Notes: a model not told the origin generated them from the sequence alone. 64,000 nt of DNA from Przewalskia tangutica (GCA_029844215.1 CM056726.1:76437548-76501547); one strand, 5' to 3'; counted from the first letter of the stretch, positions 8,989 through 21,360 are shown. Program-made: numbers and translations.

Positions 8989-10827
8989 CTCTTGTCCTTC
9001 TATTGTAATTGGAAATTACATACTGTAGTAGTATAGAAATGAGTATAAGATATAGAAGGATGGTATAAGAGAAGAGAATTGAACTGAAATCACATCAGAA
9101 GAATATTAAAGAAGAAGATTAAACTGTACTTACATAGGACTGTATTTACAGTAGACTTGTGTAGTTTGACGGGTAGGGAAGTGCTGCCCAATTTTCCGTA
9201 GAATCTTGTATCTAGATTTATTCTACCGAGTAGTCTAGACATTGATAGACTTGTATAATCGTTATAGGTTGAAGTATTGCGAGTAGCGTATTCTACTCGA
9301 AGGGTGGAAAAGGCTAGCAAGATTACAGTACTTTGGAGTATTTGCTAATAGTCGATAAATCGTCGCGAGGTATGTGATTCTTCCTATCCTCTTGAGCATG
9401 ATATTTTAAAAGAATGTATATATAGTACGATAGACGTACGTGTGTTAACTGAACGTGGTTTTACTCCGATGTCTTTAGACTTGAGTTTTAAATAATAAGA
9501 ATCTTGAAGTATTTCAAAAGAGTTAAGAAACCTTTTTGAAAGAAGAGTAATACTTGGTTTTAAAAGCTTAAGAGTTATACTAGCTTTATGGGAAGTTAGG
9601 TATAACGACTTAAGAGAAATAAAAAGAATGGTTTATTGATTTTAGAAGTTAAGAGACTTGATCTTAAAAGATAAGAGACTTGACTTAATTAAATTAATAT
9701 GAATTTTGTTAAAAAGTGTGAAACCTCATTCGTGAGTAATGAGTACTTGGTTTTCAAAAGGGATAATGTTTCTTGATTTGAAATCGAATAAGTATCGAGC
9801 TAACCACCGCAGGCGTTAATAAAGGGAAATGTATTGACTAATTAAGTATTATTAAAACCAAGAGAAACCTCCATCATAGAAGCTAAGATGAGACAAAATG
9901 ATATTACATTTCCTAGATCATGGCTGCTTTAATAAGATTGTTATAAACAAGAATAACCTACTCACACATAAGGCATATGTTTCTCAAATTGTTTAAAAGA
10001 GAATTATCTTATTACGTGATTAAGACTATGAACTACGAAACCTTTCGAAAATGAGAAACTTGAGTATTTGAAATTAGGCAAACTTGAACGTTTGAAAAGA
10101 ATGTTGTTACTTGATTTTACAAAGAGAAGTGTTTTGGTTTACTTAAAAAGATAGTCACTCTATTTTTATACTACGGGTATTGTGTGACTTCTGTGAAAGA
10201 AACGGATCTTTTAAAGAGTTAATGTATGAAGTACTTTGGGGATAAAAACCCGAACTTGTTAACATAAAGTAGAAAGTACCTTGTGTGAATAACTTGATTG
10301 TGTTGGTTTGTGATAGCCTTGAAATACTTTCTTGTTGATTTGATAAGTAAACATGTTAGGATGCTACGTGTGTTAGTATCTTCTGATGTTTGTGTAAAGG
10401 GGTTTCCCTTGTTGTGCTTATGTTGTTTAACGATAAGCTGTTGTGTTAGTATTATATCACTCACCTCTTGACATGATACCGGGGGTTAAGCTGCCCTCCG
10501 ATGCGGGGTAGACTCAGGCGGTCTGGGACCATGATTCGAGAATACCTCATGCGGGTCCAGGGACTATCGCGAGCTACGAGTTCGAGTTAGTGTGCGGCCC
10601 TTGTGGTCATGCGGTGCATTATACCCGTATTTCAGTATGTATGCGTGAGGCGTGCGTCAAAAAGATTAGCCTTAAGTTAGGCATTATGGACGATTTTGGG
10701 CACAACTCACAAAACGGATGGTTTTCCGACGAAACGTTTTACAAAACTTGCGTAGGGTAAATTACGGCTATGCCATTTCTAATTTTTGCGGATTTTTCCG
10801 AGAGATGTAACATTTTGGACCAACGGG

Positions 10828-10847
10828 AGGGTGACACTTGTCACCCT
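10828..10847 (+). promoter_or_regulatory. Promoter palindrome, TE-5 5' LTR
   Basis: AGGGTGACACTTGTCACCCT, identical to that in TE-2. Confidence 0.55.
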
Positions 10848-11006
10848 CATTGGACGGCAAGGGAGGCCACGGTTGGCAAGGTTTTGGGGCACAAAACATG
10901 GGCCATTGTTTGTGGAGTGATTTGAGGAGTAGGTTAGGGGGCACTTGGGCAAATCTTGGCCCTCCACTTGCCCCCCACTTGGCTTGATCATGGCCATTGG
11001 TTTCCC

Positions 11007-11014
11007 TATAAATA
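11007..11014 (+). promoter_or_regulatory. TATA box of TE-5 5' LTR
   Basis: TATAAATA before a long C run. TE-6 now separates this promoter from the rest of its element by about 36 kb, so TE-5 is transcriptionally disconnected from its 5' promoter. Confidence 0.68.
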
Positions 11015-11144
11015 CCCCCCCCCCCCCTTTGAAGACTTATTCATCCACTCCACAAATCTCCAAGTCTTGAAATCCCTTCTCCCCCCCTTTGTGAGCTTCT
11101 CGTCCTAGCCTCACCCCCACTCTAGAGAGCCTAGCCGAAACACC

Positions 11145-11149
11145 CCTCT
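11145..11149 (+). other. Target site duplication of TE-6, left copy
   Basis: CCTCT, matched by CCTCT at 47119-47123 after the right end of TE-6. Five bases is the usual Ty3/gypsy duplication length. Confidence 0.9.
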
Positions 11150-11820
11150 TGTTACACCCCGTAAATTCAAATATAAGATAAGTCGGCAATCATGTGTCGA
11201 GCAGATTTTAAGTCTTATTTGGAGTGTGGTACCCCAATTTTTTTTAGATGTATGGGGTGTTTAGCAAGCCTAGTATAAAGTTGGATGAGTCTAGTTTCCA
11301 ACGCGACAAACCGCTCGTCGATAGGACATCGGAGCGGAGAGGTATGGGCGTTAGAAATTCTGTAAGCTGGCGTAGATGAAGGATTTTCGTATCAGGCGTC
11401 TCAGCGCCGCGGCGCCGTCAGCAAGGTCGCGGCGCCACTAATCCTGAAAATCCTCAGAGGTTTCGGCACCGCGCGCCGATCGCAGGCCGCGCGCCAAGCG
11501 GAAAATTTCTGCGGAATTGCTTAAAACAGGGGATATTTTCGAACAGGGCCTATGGGAGGGTGACAAGTGTCCCTCCCATCTTGTTGACCACGAAAAGAGC
11601 CCTATTTTCAGACCAAGTCTTGAAAGACTTGGTCATTTCACCTTTGAACACCTAAAAACCCCTCTCCCCTTCTCTCTTGAGATTTGAGAAAAACCTAGCT
11701 TAGTGGGTGTTGTTGGAGCGGCGGTAAGAAGACAAAGTGCTGGTAAGCTTGTGGGAAACTCACAAGGACGAGTTTGACGGGAATAGAAGTTGAAGAAAGA
11801 GAGCTTTAGTGGGCTAACCC

Positions 11821-11830
11821 AAAGGTAAGA
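11821..11830 (+). other. Candidate 5' splice site in TE-6 leader
   Basis: AAAG|GTAAGA, the strongest donor match among the LTRs, at the same relative place as GAG|GTAAAT in other families although the surrounding sequence differs. Confidence 0.45.
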
Positions 11831-13069
11831 GATTTCCTCTCCTCTTGGAAATTGATAGTAATCCTTGTTAAAGTTGATATTGGCCACGTGAACCATGTTT
11901 TAGATTGTTGTATAATAGGTTTTGATAGCCATTTGAAATGTGAAAAACAAAGGAAATCGATAGTTGTGACTGTAACATGTAAACAGACCTTACAAATGGA
12001 TAAATTGTGGTGAGCCAATTGGGGCTGTTTAGTTATTCATTGTATTGGACTACCTTATATAAATTGTGTGAGCCAATTGGGGCTGTTTGGTTATTGAATT
12101 CGGCCTCGAAAGAGGTGGCAAAGTAAGTAGAAACAAAGGAGGTGCTGTCCGATTTTCCGTAGAATTTAGCGACTTAACACTTATAATATTCTACATTGAA
12201 GTAAGGCGTTAATGGACGTATGGTGAATATTATAGGTTGACATTCTACGGGCGGGACTTTGTACTTGGCAAATGGTTTGACCCGACGAGGTATGTAGAAC
12301 TTTTCCTATCCTTTGAGCATGACTAGTTTCACGTATATAGTACGGTAGACGTACAAGACTTTGACATTCTTTACTTGTTTTATGAAATGCCAAGTCAGGT
12401 GAGTTAGGAGATTAACTCCCTTCTTTGAGAATATTAAAGATGTCTTAAGTCTTGTTAAAGATAAGGGTCTTGAAGAATTTTAAAGTATGTGATACTTGTG
12501 ACGTTTTAAAAACGTATAAGTCCCTTGGATAGGAAATTGTACTTGACTAAGGCATAAAGTGAATATAACGACTTTATGGGGAGTTGGTTATATTGACTTT
12601 ATGGAAAGATAAATGACTTGATTTAATGGAAGGCAATTCGATTTTAAGGCATCAATTGCCTAAGGTTTTATAAGACATGAGTCACTTGATTTAGAAGCCT
12701 AATTTTTATTTCTAAAAGTATTGTGACTTGTCTTGAAAAGAAATTGTAACTTGATACTACGGTTATTAGTATCTTGGAAGTGTTATAATGAAATAAGTCA
12801 TTTTAAAAGAATAGAAGTACGTAGTACTTTGGGTTAAATTCCCGGATTTTTATAAAAGACATGGTAGTGCCTTAGGTAAACTAAAATGAGAGAGTATACG
12901 AACAAGAATAGTAAGAAGTTAGGGGATTTCTTAACTTGCTTATATATTGTATGATAAGCCGATAGAGCTTATGTTATGTGTGATAGCGGTTGGGCTAGTG
13001 ATATATTATTCGTTGCGGGGTCATTCCCCGGGATTGTGGCATTGCATATTTCCGTGGATTTGCTACCCA

Positions 13070-13260
13070 CGATGCGAGGAATACCTCATGCGAGTCCGTA
13101 GGGCTTATGCGGGTGAAATAGTCCCATGCGGGCGGGTCCAGCCTATGCGAGGAATACCTCATGCGAGTCCGTAAGGGCTTATGCGGGTGAAATAGTCCCA
13201 TGCGAGGAATACCTCACGTAGGTCCACTGGACCTATGCGGGTGAAATAGTCCCACGAGTA
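13070..13260 (+). repeat. ATGCGAGG-type tandem repeat in TE-6 5' LTR
   Basis: About three irregular units (starts near 13072, 13145, 13199), each with ATGCGAGGAATACCTCA and GCGGGTGAAATAGTCCC. Matched at 26140-26335 in the 3' LTR and, with changes, in TE-8. Confidence 0.82.
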
Positions 13261-13844
13261 GGATTCCAATCCTATTTTTCGTTGTAAGTATACACCTATT
13301 TTTACTCTCATTGTTAGTAAGGCACTGGGTACTGTAATTTTGTTATCATACATGTCTCCGGCTTTCTTTTAAACTTATGTTGTAATTACAGTACTTTCCA
13401 GTTTTGCATACTTAGTACATATTGTGTACTGACCCCCTTCCTCGGGGGCTGCGTTCATGCCGCAGGAAAAGGTAAGCAGGTTGCGGATCCACACTCTTAG
13501 GATCGCTTATCAGACGCCTAAGCTCCATTTTACGGATGCTTGTCTTTCTTTTAGTCTGACCTTTCCCGGATGTTGTAGATTATGTACATTCGTGGTATGG
13601 CGGGGCCTGTCCCGCCACATTGTTGTTCCTGAGGTCAGTATTCACATATGTGGTTGGTACATGAACCGAGTTGTAAAGTTGTACTTTTGACTTTGTTTAT
13701 ATTATGGAAGCGGCCTTATCGGCCAGCTGTGTTGTTATATTGTTTACACTGTGTTTAAGTTGTGTATGTTCCATTTGCTATTCTCGATGTATACGAGCAG
13801 GTGCCCGGGTAGGGCACCGATCGCGGCTCGGGTCGTGACAAAAG

Positions 13845-13856
13845 TGGTATCAGAGC
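13845..13856 (+). other. Primer binding site, TE-6
   Basis: TGGTATCAGAGC, complementary to the 3' end of plant initiator-Met tRNA, four bases after the LTR end. Reverse transcription would start here. Confidence 0.92.
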
Positions 13857-14046
13857 AGTTAGTCCTCGGAAAGTGTCTACAGACCGTGTCTAGTAGAGTC
13901 TTGATTATCGGTGTGTTGTGCACCACATCTATAATCAGGAGGCTGCAGGAAATTTAGGATTGGTTACCATTCTTCTCACTCTAAGATTGTGCGATAGAGC
14001 TGTGTGGTTAGGGTCGTCTCTCCCTAACATGTTATGTTGTTTGCAG
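13857..14046 (+). other. TE-6 leader between PBS and gag
   Basis: Shared in all elements (AGTCCTCGGAAAGTGTCTA..., a TTGATTATCGGTGTGTTGTGC word). Ends with a T-rich tract and TTTGCAG at 14040-14046, a good 3' splice site match just where gag should begin. The gag ATG itself is not visible here. Confidence 0.6.
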
Positions 14047-16439
14047 CTACAAGAAAAGCGTGATGACCGGGAAAGATTATGTGGATTGCGTATCCAGGTT
14101 GGTAATGTTTGTAGTATAGTTGGTGTTGGGACATACAACTATACAGATTTATGCATGGGGGTCACATATGTGTTGCCTAGGATGATTTTAGATTACCAGG
14201 ATTTGGTAAGGACAAAAAAAAATAACGGAAAGGTATGAATAGTTAAGGAACTCTCATCAAGGTTTTACGTGCTAATTTGAGATAATTAGGTGATGATGAG
14301 TTGTGTGAGAATGAAATGGACCCTTAAGAGGTTAATTAAGGGACTTAATGGAAGACTATGTTAATAGATTGAGCTACGTAGTTGGATTTCGAAAATGGTA
14401 CGGGTGAGATCTGTATGGAGTAAGTATGGTTGTTGTGGACAAGACAACCCAATTATAGTATATGAGAAGTTAGTGTACCCGTTTATGGGGTGGGATCAGT
14501 TGATAGTAGTCATTCGTGGCGAGTCCTGCGGTACAAGCCCGAGTCTAGTTAATCGTTTTACGGGTTCGTGGACGTGTTTCACCGGAACCAGGTTGTGAGA
14601 GACGGAATGAGTCTTATATTGTTTAAAATAGTAACTCCAAAGAGTGGAGGCCAGAATTAGTATGTAATTTATGTAAGTATGCTAGTATAAGTTTGGAAGT
14701 ACGGAAAGAGTACGACCAGTGAAAAAAGAGAGCAACCAAGTGTAAAGAAATAAAGCCTGAATCCATGAGGACCTTTCGAGGTGACTACACCCGTGAGTGT
14801 TGGGTTGTAGCTGAGCGGGTAGATAATTGCCGGTAACGATACAGTCGTTGGACCCTAGCAGACCTAGCAGAGCTGTTATGACAGACATAGAGGTCATTAT
14901 GAGTACAGGCTAGTTGGCCTCTTGTTATACCAACGTTATCGCAGAGAGATTGGCTCGATTCGGTTTTACGTAAGCTGATTATCCAGTGTAAATGAAGAGA
15001 AGTGGTAGTAACCAGTGAATTATCCTTCCTTCTTTGGCATCATTGTTTTTCTTTTTAAGTCTGTGTGACTTGTTCACTTGGGGTAAATTGACGCAGAAAG
15101 TAAGTAATAATTGAATTGGAAGGAATTTATGTTAAGTGCCCTTGGAGGTACTTGGAGTTGGTTTGGTGTGGCGGTCAGGGCCACGACCTTCCGGATAATC
15201 TCAGGAAAATGTACAAGGCAAGAATAAAATAAGTACGAGTGCTGCCGGCGGAAAGCTGAGGGCATCTTTGGTGGGTTGGAAAATCTACACGAAGATAAAG
15301 GCGGTGCGTGATGATTAGATAATTGCTGGACCGCAAGAGGACCCTGTGATTATGGTTGTGACTCCAAGGAAAGTTTAAGAAAGGGAGATAAGTTCTCTTT
15401 CCCACGTAAAAGGACAGTTTTACGTATTATGGGGTTATGTGTACCCATGTTGTTAGACGCAGGATATGAGACTGGTAAGGTCTTCGGTATCGTCATGCCA
15501 TTGGTTCAGTTGTAGATAACCGGGGGAGAAGTGTTGTGTTGGGGTAATTAAGAACGACGTACGAATTGGTCGAGGAAGTATCGTAAAGATATAAATGCAG
15601 GTTATGCGCGTGTATGAAAGCATGCGATTATGAATCAAGATAGAAATACTTTTGCTAATAATAAGCCTAAGGTAAAGATATGGCCAGAATGATAAAGGAG
15701 AATACGACAATGGTTATGTAAGTTGCACGAGTTATGACTACCCCAGACTAGTGTAAAGACCATTAGTAAATAATGGGAAGTAAGAACATTTCGAGGAAAT
15801 GTGGTAACACCTAGCTATAGGCTCTACAAACTGGGAAAGGAAAATCGGGTTACTACTTTACGAGATCAAGAAAATCCCCCCCCCTAGATTGTGATTGACA
15901 GGAAGTCTTAGCCATGGGGAAACCAAAGGAATCAAATCTAAGTTAAGTGACCAAGTTTGGTTGCAACAGAGAAAGGGAAACAGGAACCATAAGTGAGATT
16001 AAGGATACCCGAATATTTCGCAGGAAGGAGAAAGACTTCGAGTTATTGGAAGATAAGTTGACTCGACTACAGTCTAACACCTCCTGAAAGACTAGAGGGT
16101 TAGGTTATTATGATAACACGTTGGGTGTTGGGCTAGGTTGTGTGCTGACGCAACCCGATAGGATAGAGCTTATGTTTTCCCGGTAGTTAAGGAAGCAGGA
16201 AAGGAAATTACGCCACTCACGATTTAGAGCTGGCGGCAGTTAAATCGTGCCTTGAAGATTTGGGGGCATGATGTATAAATAGACTTCATGTGAATATGTG
16301 TGCAGACCACAAGAGCCTCAGGTATATCTTCTGACAGAGGCAGTTGAATTTGCGACAGCGACAGTGGGTAGAGTTATTCAAGGATTGTGATATCGATACC
16401 CTATACCACCCAGGGAAAGCCAAGACAGTTAAAGATACT
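14047..16439 (+). pseudogene. pol: Decayed gag-pol, 5' part (TE-6)
   Basis: Remains of Gag, protease, RT and RNase H with stops in all frames. Recognisable pieces: around 14860-14960 the post-protease segment like DMTDFDVIMGMDWL; near 16045-16150 the RT connection into RNase H (YYDNTLGVGLGCVLT, where intact copies have YCDAS then GIGLGCVLM); near 16300 a remnant of YTDHKSLQYIF; then the YHPGKA motif, where TE-7 begins. The interval 14047-14850 is much shorter than a normal gag plus protease and I could not align it, so a deletion is likely. The catalytic Asp of RNase H appears lost (DN at that place). Not functional. RT is too degenerate to place motif by motif. Confidence 0.75.
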
Positions 16440-17040
16440 TGTCAAGACCCGAACCGGGGCCCGTGACTGGTGCCTTACCCCGGGCACCCTAGTGATACAA
16501 CATCAGAGAAAATCAGCGGAACATAAAGCATAAATATGAAACAAGAGACATGATAAATAAAAGCAAATAGGCCAACCAAAACGGTTGCCTTCCAACATAT
16601 ATATATAAACATTTGAGCGATTACAATCCTTACACCGCCCAATGTGATCTGCACTCTAAGATTTATATAACAACTACTATGACGGGGCGGGGCCGCCATA
16701 CCCTGAACGTACAAGAACTTACGGACTCGGGTAACATACCAAAGATAAGCCTCAACGAAACGGAGCTTCCCAAAACGAAATGAGATCCTAAACGCGGATC
16801 GACAACCGATGTACTTCTACTGCGGCATGACGCGGCCCCAAGGGTCGATAACAGTACCAAGTATGAAATCGTAAAAATCAGTAAATGAAATCATAATAGT
16901 CTATAAAAGCGTGAGACAAGTATGATAACCAAACTACGATACACACGATGCGATTATATCAATTCGTGGTCTCACGCCACAACATCAATCCCGCGTGAGT
17001 ACCTTCTCCGCCGGCGATGCATGATATGATAACAACAAGA

Positions 17041-17325
17041 CAGCCATCCAAATGGGAGCATACCCGTGCGCTACGCATCGTGTCAGTATGTCCAAAGGGA
17101 ACAAATAAGACAACATTCCAAATGGAAGCATACCCGTGCGCTACGCATCGTGTCAGTAGGTCCAAAGGGAAACAATAAGACAGCATTCCAAATGGAAGCA
17201 TACCCGTGCGCTACGCATCGTGTCAGTATGTCCAAAGGGAAACAATAAGACAACAAGGCGGTAATCAAAGTGGAAGCATACCCGTGCGCTACGCATCGTG
17301 TCAGTATGTCCAAAGCGATTAACAA
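17041..17325 (-). repeat. ~70-bp tandem repeat, four copies, TE-7 3' LTR
   Basis: Units contain GCGCTACGCATCGTGTCAG at about 17069, 17139, 17209 and 17287 (spacing 70, 70, 78). The pair copy is at 21715-21995. TE-9 carries the same unit; TE-10 and TE-2 have different ones. Confidence 0.92.
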
Positions 17326-17462
17326 AAGTAACACTATCAACAGACGCATGCGTGGAATTTATACGCCACAAGGCCACGCCCAAGTAAGTTCTCAACAAGT
17401 CAACCGACCTCCATCGAGACGCGGTAGTATAGAAACACAATTCTTGCACAACAAAGGCTATC

Positions 17463-17582
17463 ACAACAAGCATAGGCAAGTTTCACAACAACAAGCATAG
17501 GCAAGTTTCACAACAACAAGCATAGGCAAGTTTCACAACAACAAGCATAGGCAAGTTTCACAATAACAAGCATAGGCAAGTT
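17463..17582 (-). repeat. 25-bp tandem repeat, five copies, TE-7 3' LTR
   Basis: Unit with AACAAGCATAGGCAAG, GCATAGG recurring every 25 bp. Same array at 22138-22258; four copies at 59326-59428 in TE-10; about two in each LTR of TE-9. Confidence 0.93.
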
Positions 17583-18743
17583 TATACACAACTCGAAGTA
17601 CTTTCATTTTATGCCCAAGTCCGGGTTTTAACCCTAAAGTACTACGTACGTTAAATTCCTTTTAAAGAGATCTATTCCTTTTATAAAAGTCACCCGATAC
17701 AGTAGTATAAAAAAATAGAGTGACTTATATCTTTTAAGTAAACCAAAACAACTTCCATACTTTCCTTTTAAAACCAGTTAAGGCAACACCATGCTTTCTT
17801 TTTGACCAAAACACTTCTCTTTTAAAGTCAAGTTACCACATTAAAACCAATGATAAAACCTTTCTTTTGTTTTCATAAGGTCGTTATAACCAACTTCCCA
17901 TAAAGTTGTTATAACACCTTATGTTTTAAACCATTTTAAGACAACACAATGCCTTTCTTTTCCCTAAAGTTCCAGTTTGCCTACTTTCAATTACACAAGA
18001 CTCTTTTTTGAAAAGTTTCATAGTTCAATGTCTTAATCTCTTTTAAAACAATTGAGTAACATATACCATAGGCGAATAGGTTATTCTTGTTCATAATCAA
18101 TCTTATTAAGCAGCCATGATCTAGAAAATGTAATATCATTTTGTCTCATCTTAGCTTCTATGCAGATGGAGGTTTCTACTGGTTTTAATAATACTTAATT
18201 ATTCAATACATGTAATTTCCAATTACAACAGAAGGTTAAGAGTGTTTACCTCGATAAGCCCAAAATTATCCGAGTTTATATGTCGATCCTGAGCAAGGTT
18301 TAGCTCCTACTCCGTGCGCTCCGACCCGCTCCAACCAACCCTTAGAAGTTCTAACCAACTTCTACTTATAACTTCAACTACGGTTGAAGATTTACTTAGG
18401 GTTTCGTTTTTGTGACTGAGGGAAGTATAATAGTATTTTCTGGGCTTTTGTATAAGTGTAACCTTGGGAAAACTACAAGGTATTTGGGCCAAGGTATTTG
18501 GGCATTATAACAATACTTGGAGAGTATTTCTATACCACAAAAAGGGGGGTATTTATACGAGACAACTAGGCTAGGGGGGGGGTACCCCACGGCTAAACAC
18601 CACAAAGGGGAGGGGGGAGGCTCTCGGCCAAGGGCTCTCAAAGGGGGAGGGGGTGTGGTGGACGAAAACAACAAGAGGGAGAGGGAGGGATTTTTCAAGA
18701 CTTAGACAATTTTTGGATGAATAAGTTCATCAACTTAGAGGGG

Positions 18744-18751
18744 TATTTATA
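18744..18751 (-). promoter_or_regulatory. TATA box of TE-7 3' LTR
   Basis: Reverse TATAAATA about 430 bp inside the LTR. Confidence 0.65.
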
Positions 18752-18945
18752 GGTCAAGAAATGGCCAACCAATGGCCAAGATCTATCCAAGTGTAAGGCA
18801 AGTGTAAGGTCAAGATGAAGCCATGTGTTTGTGGGTCCCACTTGCTCATCAACTACACAAAATATCCTACCTAACCCTTGACCACAATTTTTGCACAAAA
18901 AACGTGCCAACCTTCCCCTTTGGCCGTCCACTTCCTTCCAATGTG

Positions 18946-18965
18946 AGGGTGACACATGTCACCCT
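18946..18965 (-). promoter_or_regulatory. Promoter palindrome, TE-7 3' LTR
   Basis: AGGGTGACACATGTCACCCT, arms intact around CA. Confidence 0.55.
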
Positions 18966-19178
18966 CCCGTTGGTCCAAAATGTTTCGTCTCTCGGAAAAA
19001 TCCGCAAAAATTATTAATGACATAGCCGGAATTTTCCCTACGAAAGCTGTGGAAACGTTTCGTCGAAAAACGACTCTTTTTGGCACTTGTGTACAAATTT
19101 CGAAACTTGTCAATTCTTAAGGCAAAAATTTAATACGTACGCCCTCACGTACATACTCTGGAAATACGGGGTATAACA

Positions 19179-19213
19179 TTCTCCCCTCCTTAGAAACATT
19201 CGTCCCGAATGTT
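19179..19213 (-). promoter_or_regulatory. TE-7 polypurine tract and terminal hairpin
   Basis: Reverse strand: AACATTCGGGACGAATGTT (19195-19213) then AAGGAGGGGAGAA (19179-19191) before the 3' LTR, identical to TE-3. Confidence 0.88.
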
Positions 19214-19985
19214 CCTTCTCAAGGTGGATTACGAAGAAGATCTTCTAACAAGTTGCCAACGCCACGCCTGGCCACGAACTAACACACGTTCTCTTCCTTT
19301 CTTACTCGTCGTGCCCTCCTCGAACACTTGAACTCTTCTAGTATACGCACCATACTTCAGTCATTGCTTCAGTTTCCAATACTTTGGAGTCACAACCTCC
19401 AAACTTGGTCATCTTACTAGCTTTATTTTCCTCTAAGGCCATTCCCGGCCTTCACGAACCGATTCTGGTCGAACATATCCACAAACTCATACGATGGTCA
19501 TCTAAACTTGGGCCTAGCACCCTCGTGACCCTACCACCTGGCGGGACCACCCAGAGCTGACCCTACCTCGGAACAGGCCGCCGGTTGGCCCTCAACATGG
19601 CCCCAACCCGACCCACTTAACGCATCACGCTCTTGTTCCCGATCCGAACAATCTTACCTCTACAGTCATGAAAGCTACCACTTCCATTGCACTACCAAGG
19701 ACTTTATCACACAAAACGTTCTAGGCATAAAATGCACTCGACAAGGATCACTTGCAAAATCTGGTACTCAAGACGGCCTTACATCTAAGGTCTCAACTGT
19801 AATATTCTAAGGTTCATCATTTTCTCACCCTCAAGCTTACCCTTCTCACAACCAGGTTCTACATCACGTTTTAGCACAAAGCTATCCGAACATAACACTA
19901 AACACATCATCACATCATCAATACATACAAAACTCTAGAGGGTTAAGAATATACCTGAAAATAGGCGATTCAGAGGACCGCTAAA
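19214..19985 (-). other. TE-7 3' spacer in place of pol
   Basis: Non-coding; no RT, RNase H or integrase motif in any frame. Homologous to the spacers of TE-2, TE-9 and TE-10 (for example the CTTGGGCCTAGCACCCTCG block near 19508). Confidence 0.75.
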
Positions 19986-21156
19986 ACTGGGAACTTCCAC
20001 CGCGACCTCTACCGTGGCCCGCCGGTGTATGAACATCCTGCCTGGCTATGGAAGGTGAAGAACCCGCAATCGATCCGTAGTCAGGCTATCCTACCACCCA
20101 CACTGGACAGTTTCTCCCAAAATGGCCTGTTGTCGCATGTAAAACAAACTCCCGGACTAGCACGACACTCCCATCGTGGAGTCTACCAGCCAGTCAACGA
20201 GGTATGGGTGGCTTCACCGTTAACACCCATGCTCTCCGAAAATCTGAACCCTTCGAGCCACGACCGCTCCCGAAAACTCGACGCTCAAGATTGTAGAGGA
20301 CCACTCAGATCTTGCGGGCGCATAACTAGTCTGCTTGAGGCGGTGCGCCTCGAAAATCACCAAAGGACCTGCGATTCGCCCTCTTCTGCGACTTTGGTCA
20401 TTCCGTCGATTTCTCCGCTCACTCACCTCAAGTGCATAAGCTCGCATGCGGGAAATGTCCATGCGGTGAAGAGCTACACCGAACAACTCTGCTAGGTAAT
20501 CATCGAGCCAGTAACATATCGGTGGACTCGATCCTCCATACTAGCTACTAATGCGGGGACGTACCGGGCCAATGAGTCGAACTCCACATTGTACTCCCGC
20601 CGTCGCGGATTCGCCGCAACACCAAAAATCGCCGGCCGAGCCCTCCTCATCCGTGGCGGCAAAAGTGTGCAAGAAATGCCTTTGAGAACTCGTCCCGTAA
20701 GCGGAAGTGCATTCTCTCCCGGGACAGCTCCCACGAATCAAACCAATCGATCGCGGTATCACGCACCGATGCGAACCGAGACCACCGACTCGGTCTCCGA
20801 GGCCTTGATCACTCTCGATCCGTCAGAATCGCCGGATGAACTCCTGCGGATCATCCTCAGGCCTCGACCCATAAAACTCTGGCGGGTTACACCTCAGAAA
20901 ATCCCGTAGTCTCAAACTGTCTGCTCGGGGGTGAACTACGGGTGCTACTGGGACTGGAACTGCTGCGTCCAGCTTATCCTCAAGTCTGGCCACAACCCTG
21001 GCCATTAACTGGGCCATCTCCTTGTAACCCATCTCCTGCGCCACTGTAGGATCGAGGCTCAGGTACTGTGGTCTCTGTAGAGACTGCCGCTGCTCTACTC
21101 GTATCTCCCTCTGCTGCCTTGCCCTTCTGGGCCCGGGTTGCCTTGCGCGGAGGCAT
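19986..21156 (-). pseudogene. gag: Gag, frameshifted (TE-7)
   Basis: Capsid/nucleocapsid protein that packages element RNA. Reads leftward from an ATG at 21156-21154 (the MPPRKAT-like start common to this family), preceded by a pyrimidine tract and CCAG. Pieces: the Gag core PPEFYGSRPEDDPQEFIRRF at about 20823-20890, then after frameshifts a segment like YNVEFDSLARYVPALVA near 20540-20600 and MDISRMRAYALEV near 20410-20460. The zinc-knuckle zone at 20110-20152 has the start CFTC but loses frame before the His-Cys part, as in TE-9. The C-terminal limit is approximate. Frameshifts may be real or consensus errors. Confidence 0.75.
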
Positions 21157-21346
21157 AACTGGTAAAAACGAGATACGTCAGAGGGGTCCAACTTACAACA
21201 CAGCTCTAAGGCACGATCTCAGAATGAGAAGAATGGAAACCAATCCTAAATGTCCTATAGCCTCCTGATTATAGATGTGGTGCACAACACACCGATAATC
21301 AAGACTCTACTAGACACGGTCTGTAGACACTTTCCGAGGACTAACT

Positions 21347-21358
21347 GCTCGGATACCA
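21347..21358 (-). other. Primer binding site, TE-7
   Basis: Reverse strand reads TGGTATCCGAGC, one mismatch to the initiator-Met tRNA site TGGTATCAGAGC. Confidence 0.85.
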
Positions 21359-21360
21359 CT

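Larger units (their letters stand above)
8059..10614 (+). repeat. TE-4 5' LTR, first part
   Basis: Starts TGTTATACCCCGTATTTTCC. Carries the palindrome (8274-8293), TATA box (8477-8484), C-rich tract (8520-8695), donor-like GAG|GTAAAT with GT at 8982, and AGGTATGT near 9368. The rest is an AT-rich body. TE-5 inserted inside its ATGCGG-type tandem repeat (about 10490-10614). The LTR resumes at 56383. Confidence 0.87.
10615..11149 (+). repeat. TE-5 5' LTR, first part
   Basis: Contains the palindrome AGGGTGACACTTGTCACCCT (10828-10847), TATA box (11007-11014) and the start of the C-rich tract. TE-6 inserted in that tract; CCTCT (11145-11149) is the left copy of its target duplication. Confidence 0.88.
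11150..13840 (+). repeat. TE-6 5' LTR (2691 bp)
   Basis: TG...CA ends (TGTTACACCCC ... GTCGTGACA). The promoter palindrome is degenerate here (about 11556-11577) and no clear TATAAATA is seen, only CCTAAAAACCCC near 11650. Donor-like AAAG|GTAAGA at 11821-11830 is a near-ideal consensus; a second, GAGGTATGTAG, lies near 12287. Tandem repeat 13070-13260; hairpin 13598-13617; terminal GTGCCC...GGGCAC hairpin near 13801-13816. No coding sequence. Confidence 0.92.
16440..19178 (-). repeat. TE-7 3' LTR (2739 bp)
   Basis: Reverse of TGTTATACCCCGTATTTCC...CGGGTCTTGACA. Contains 70-bp repeats (17041-17325), 25-bp repeats (17463-17582), an AT-rich body, reverse donor-like GAG|GTAAAC near 18246-18253, the G-rich strand of the C tract (18540-18690), TATA (18744-18751) and palindrome (18946-18965). 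Confidence 0.9.

Noticed and set aside
13845..13856. tRNA-like TGGTATCAGAGC sequence
   Set aside because: Only the primer binding site complementary to a tRNA 3' end; no cloverleaf around it.
14200..16040. Possible novel gene in the unaligned part of TE-6
   Set aside because: No long open frame; scattered pieces match the order protease, RT, RNase H, so it is best read as decayed gag-pol.
17463..17582. Short direct repeats resembling a CRISPR array
   Set aside because: The 25-bp units follow each other without unique spacers, lie inside an LTR and occur in plant DNA.
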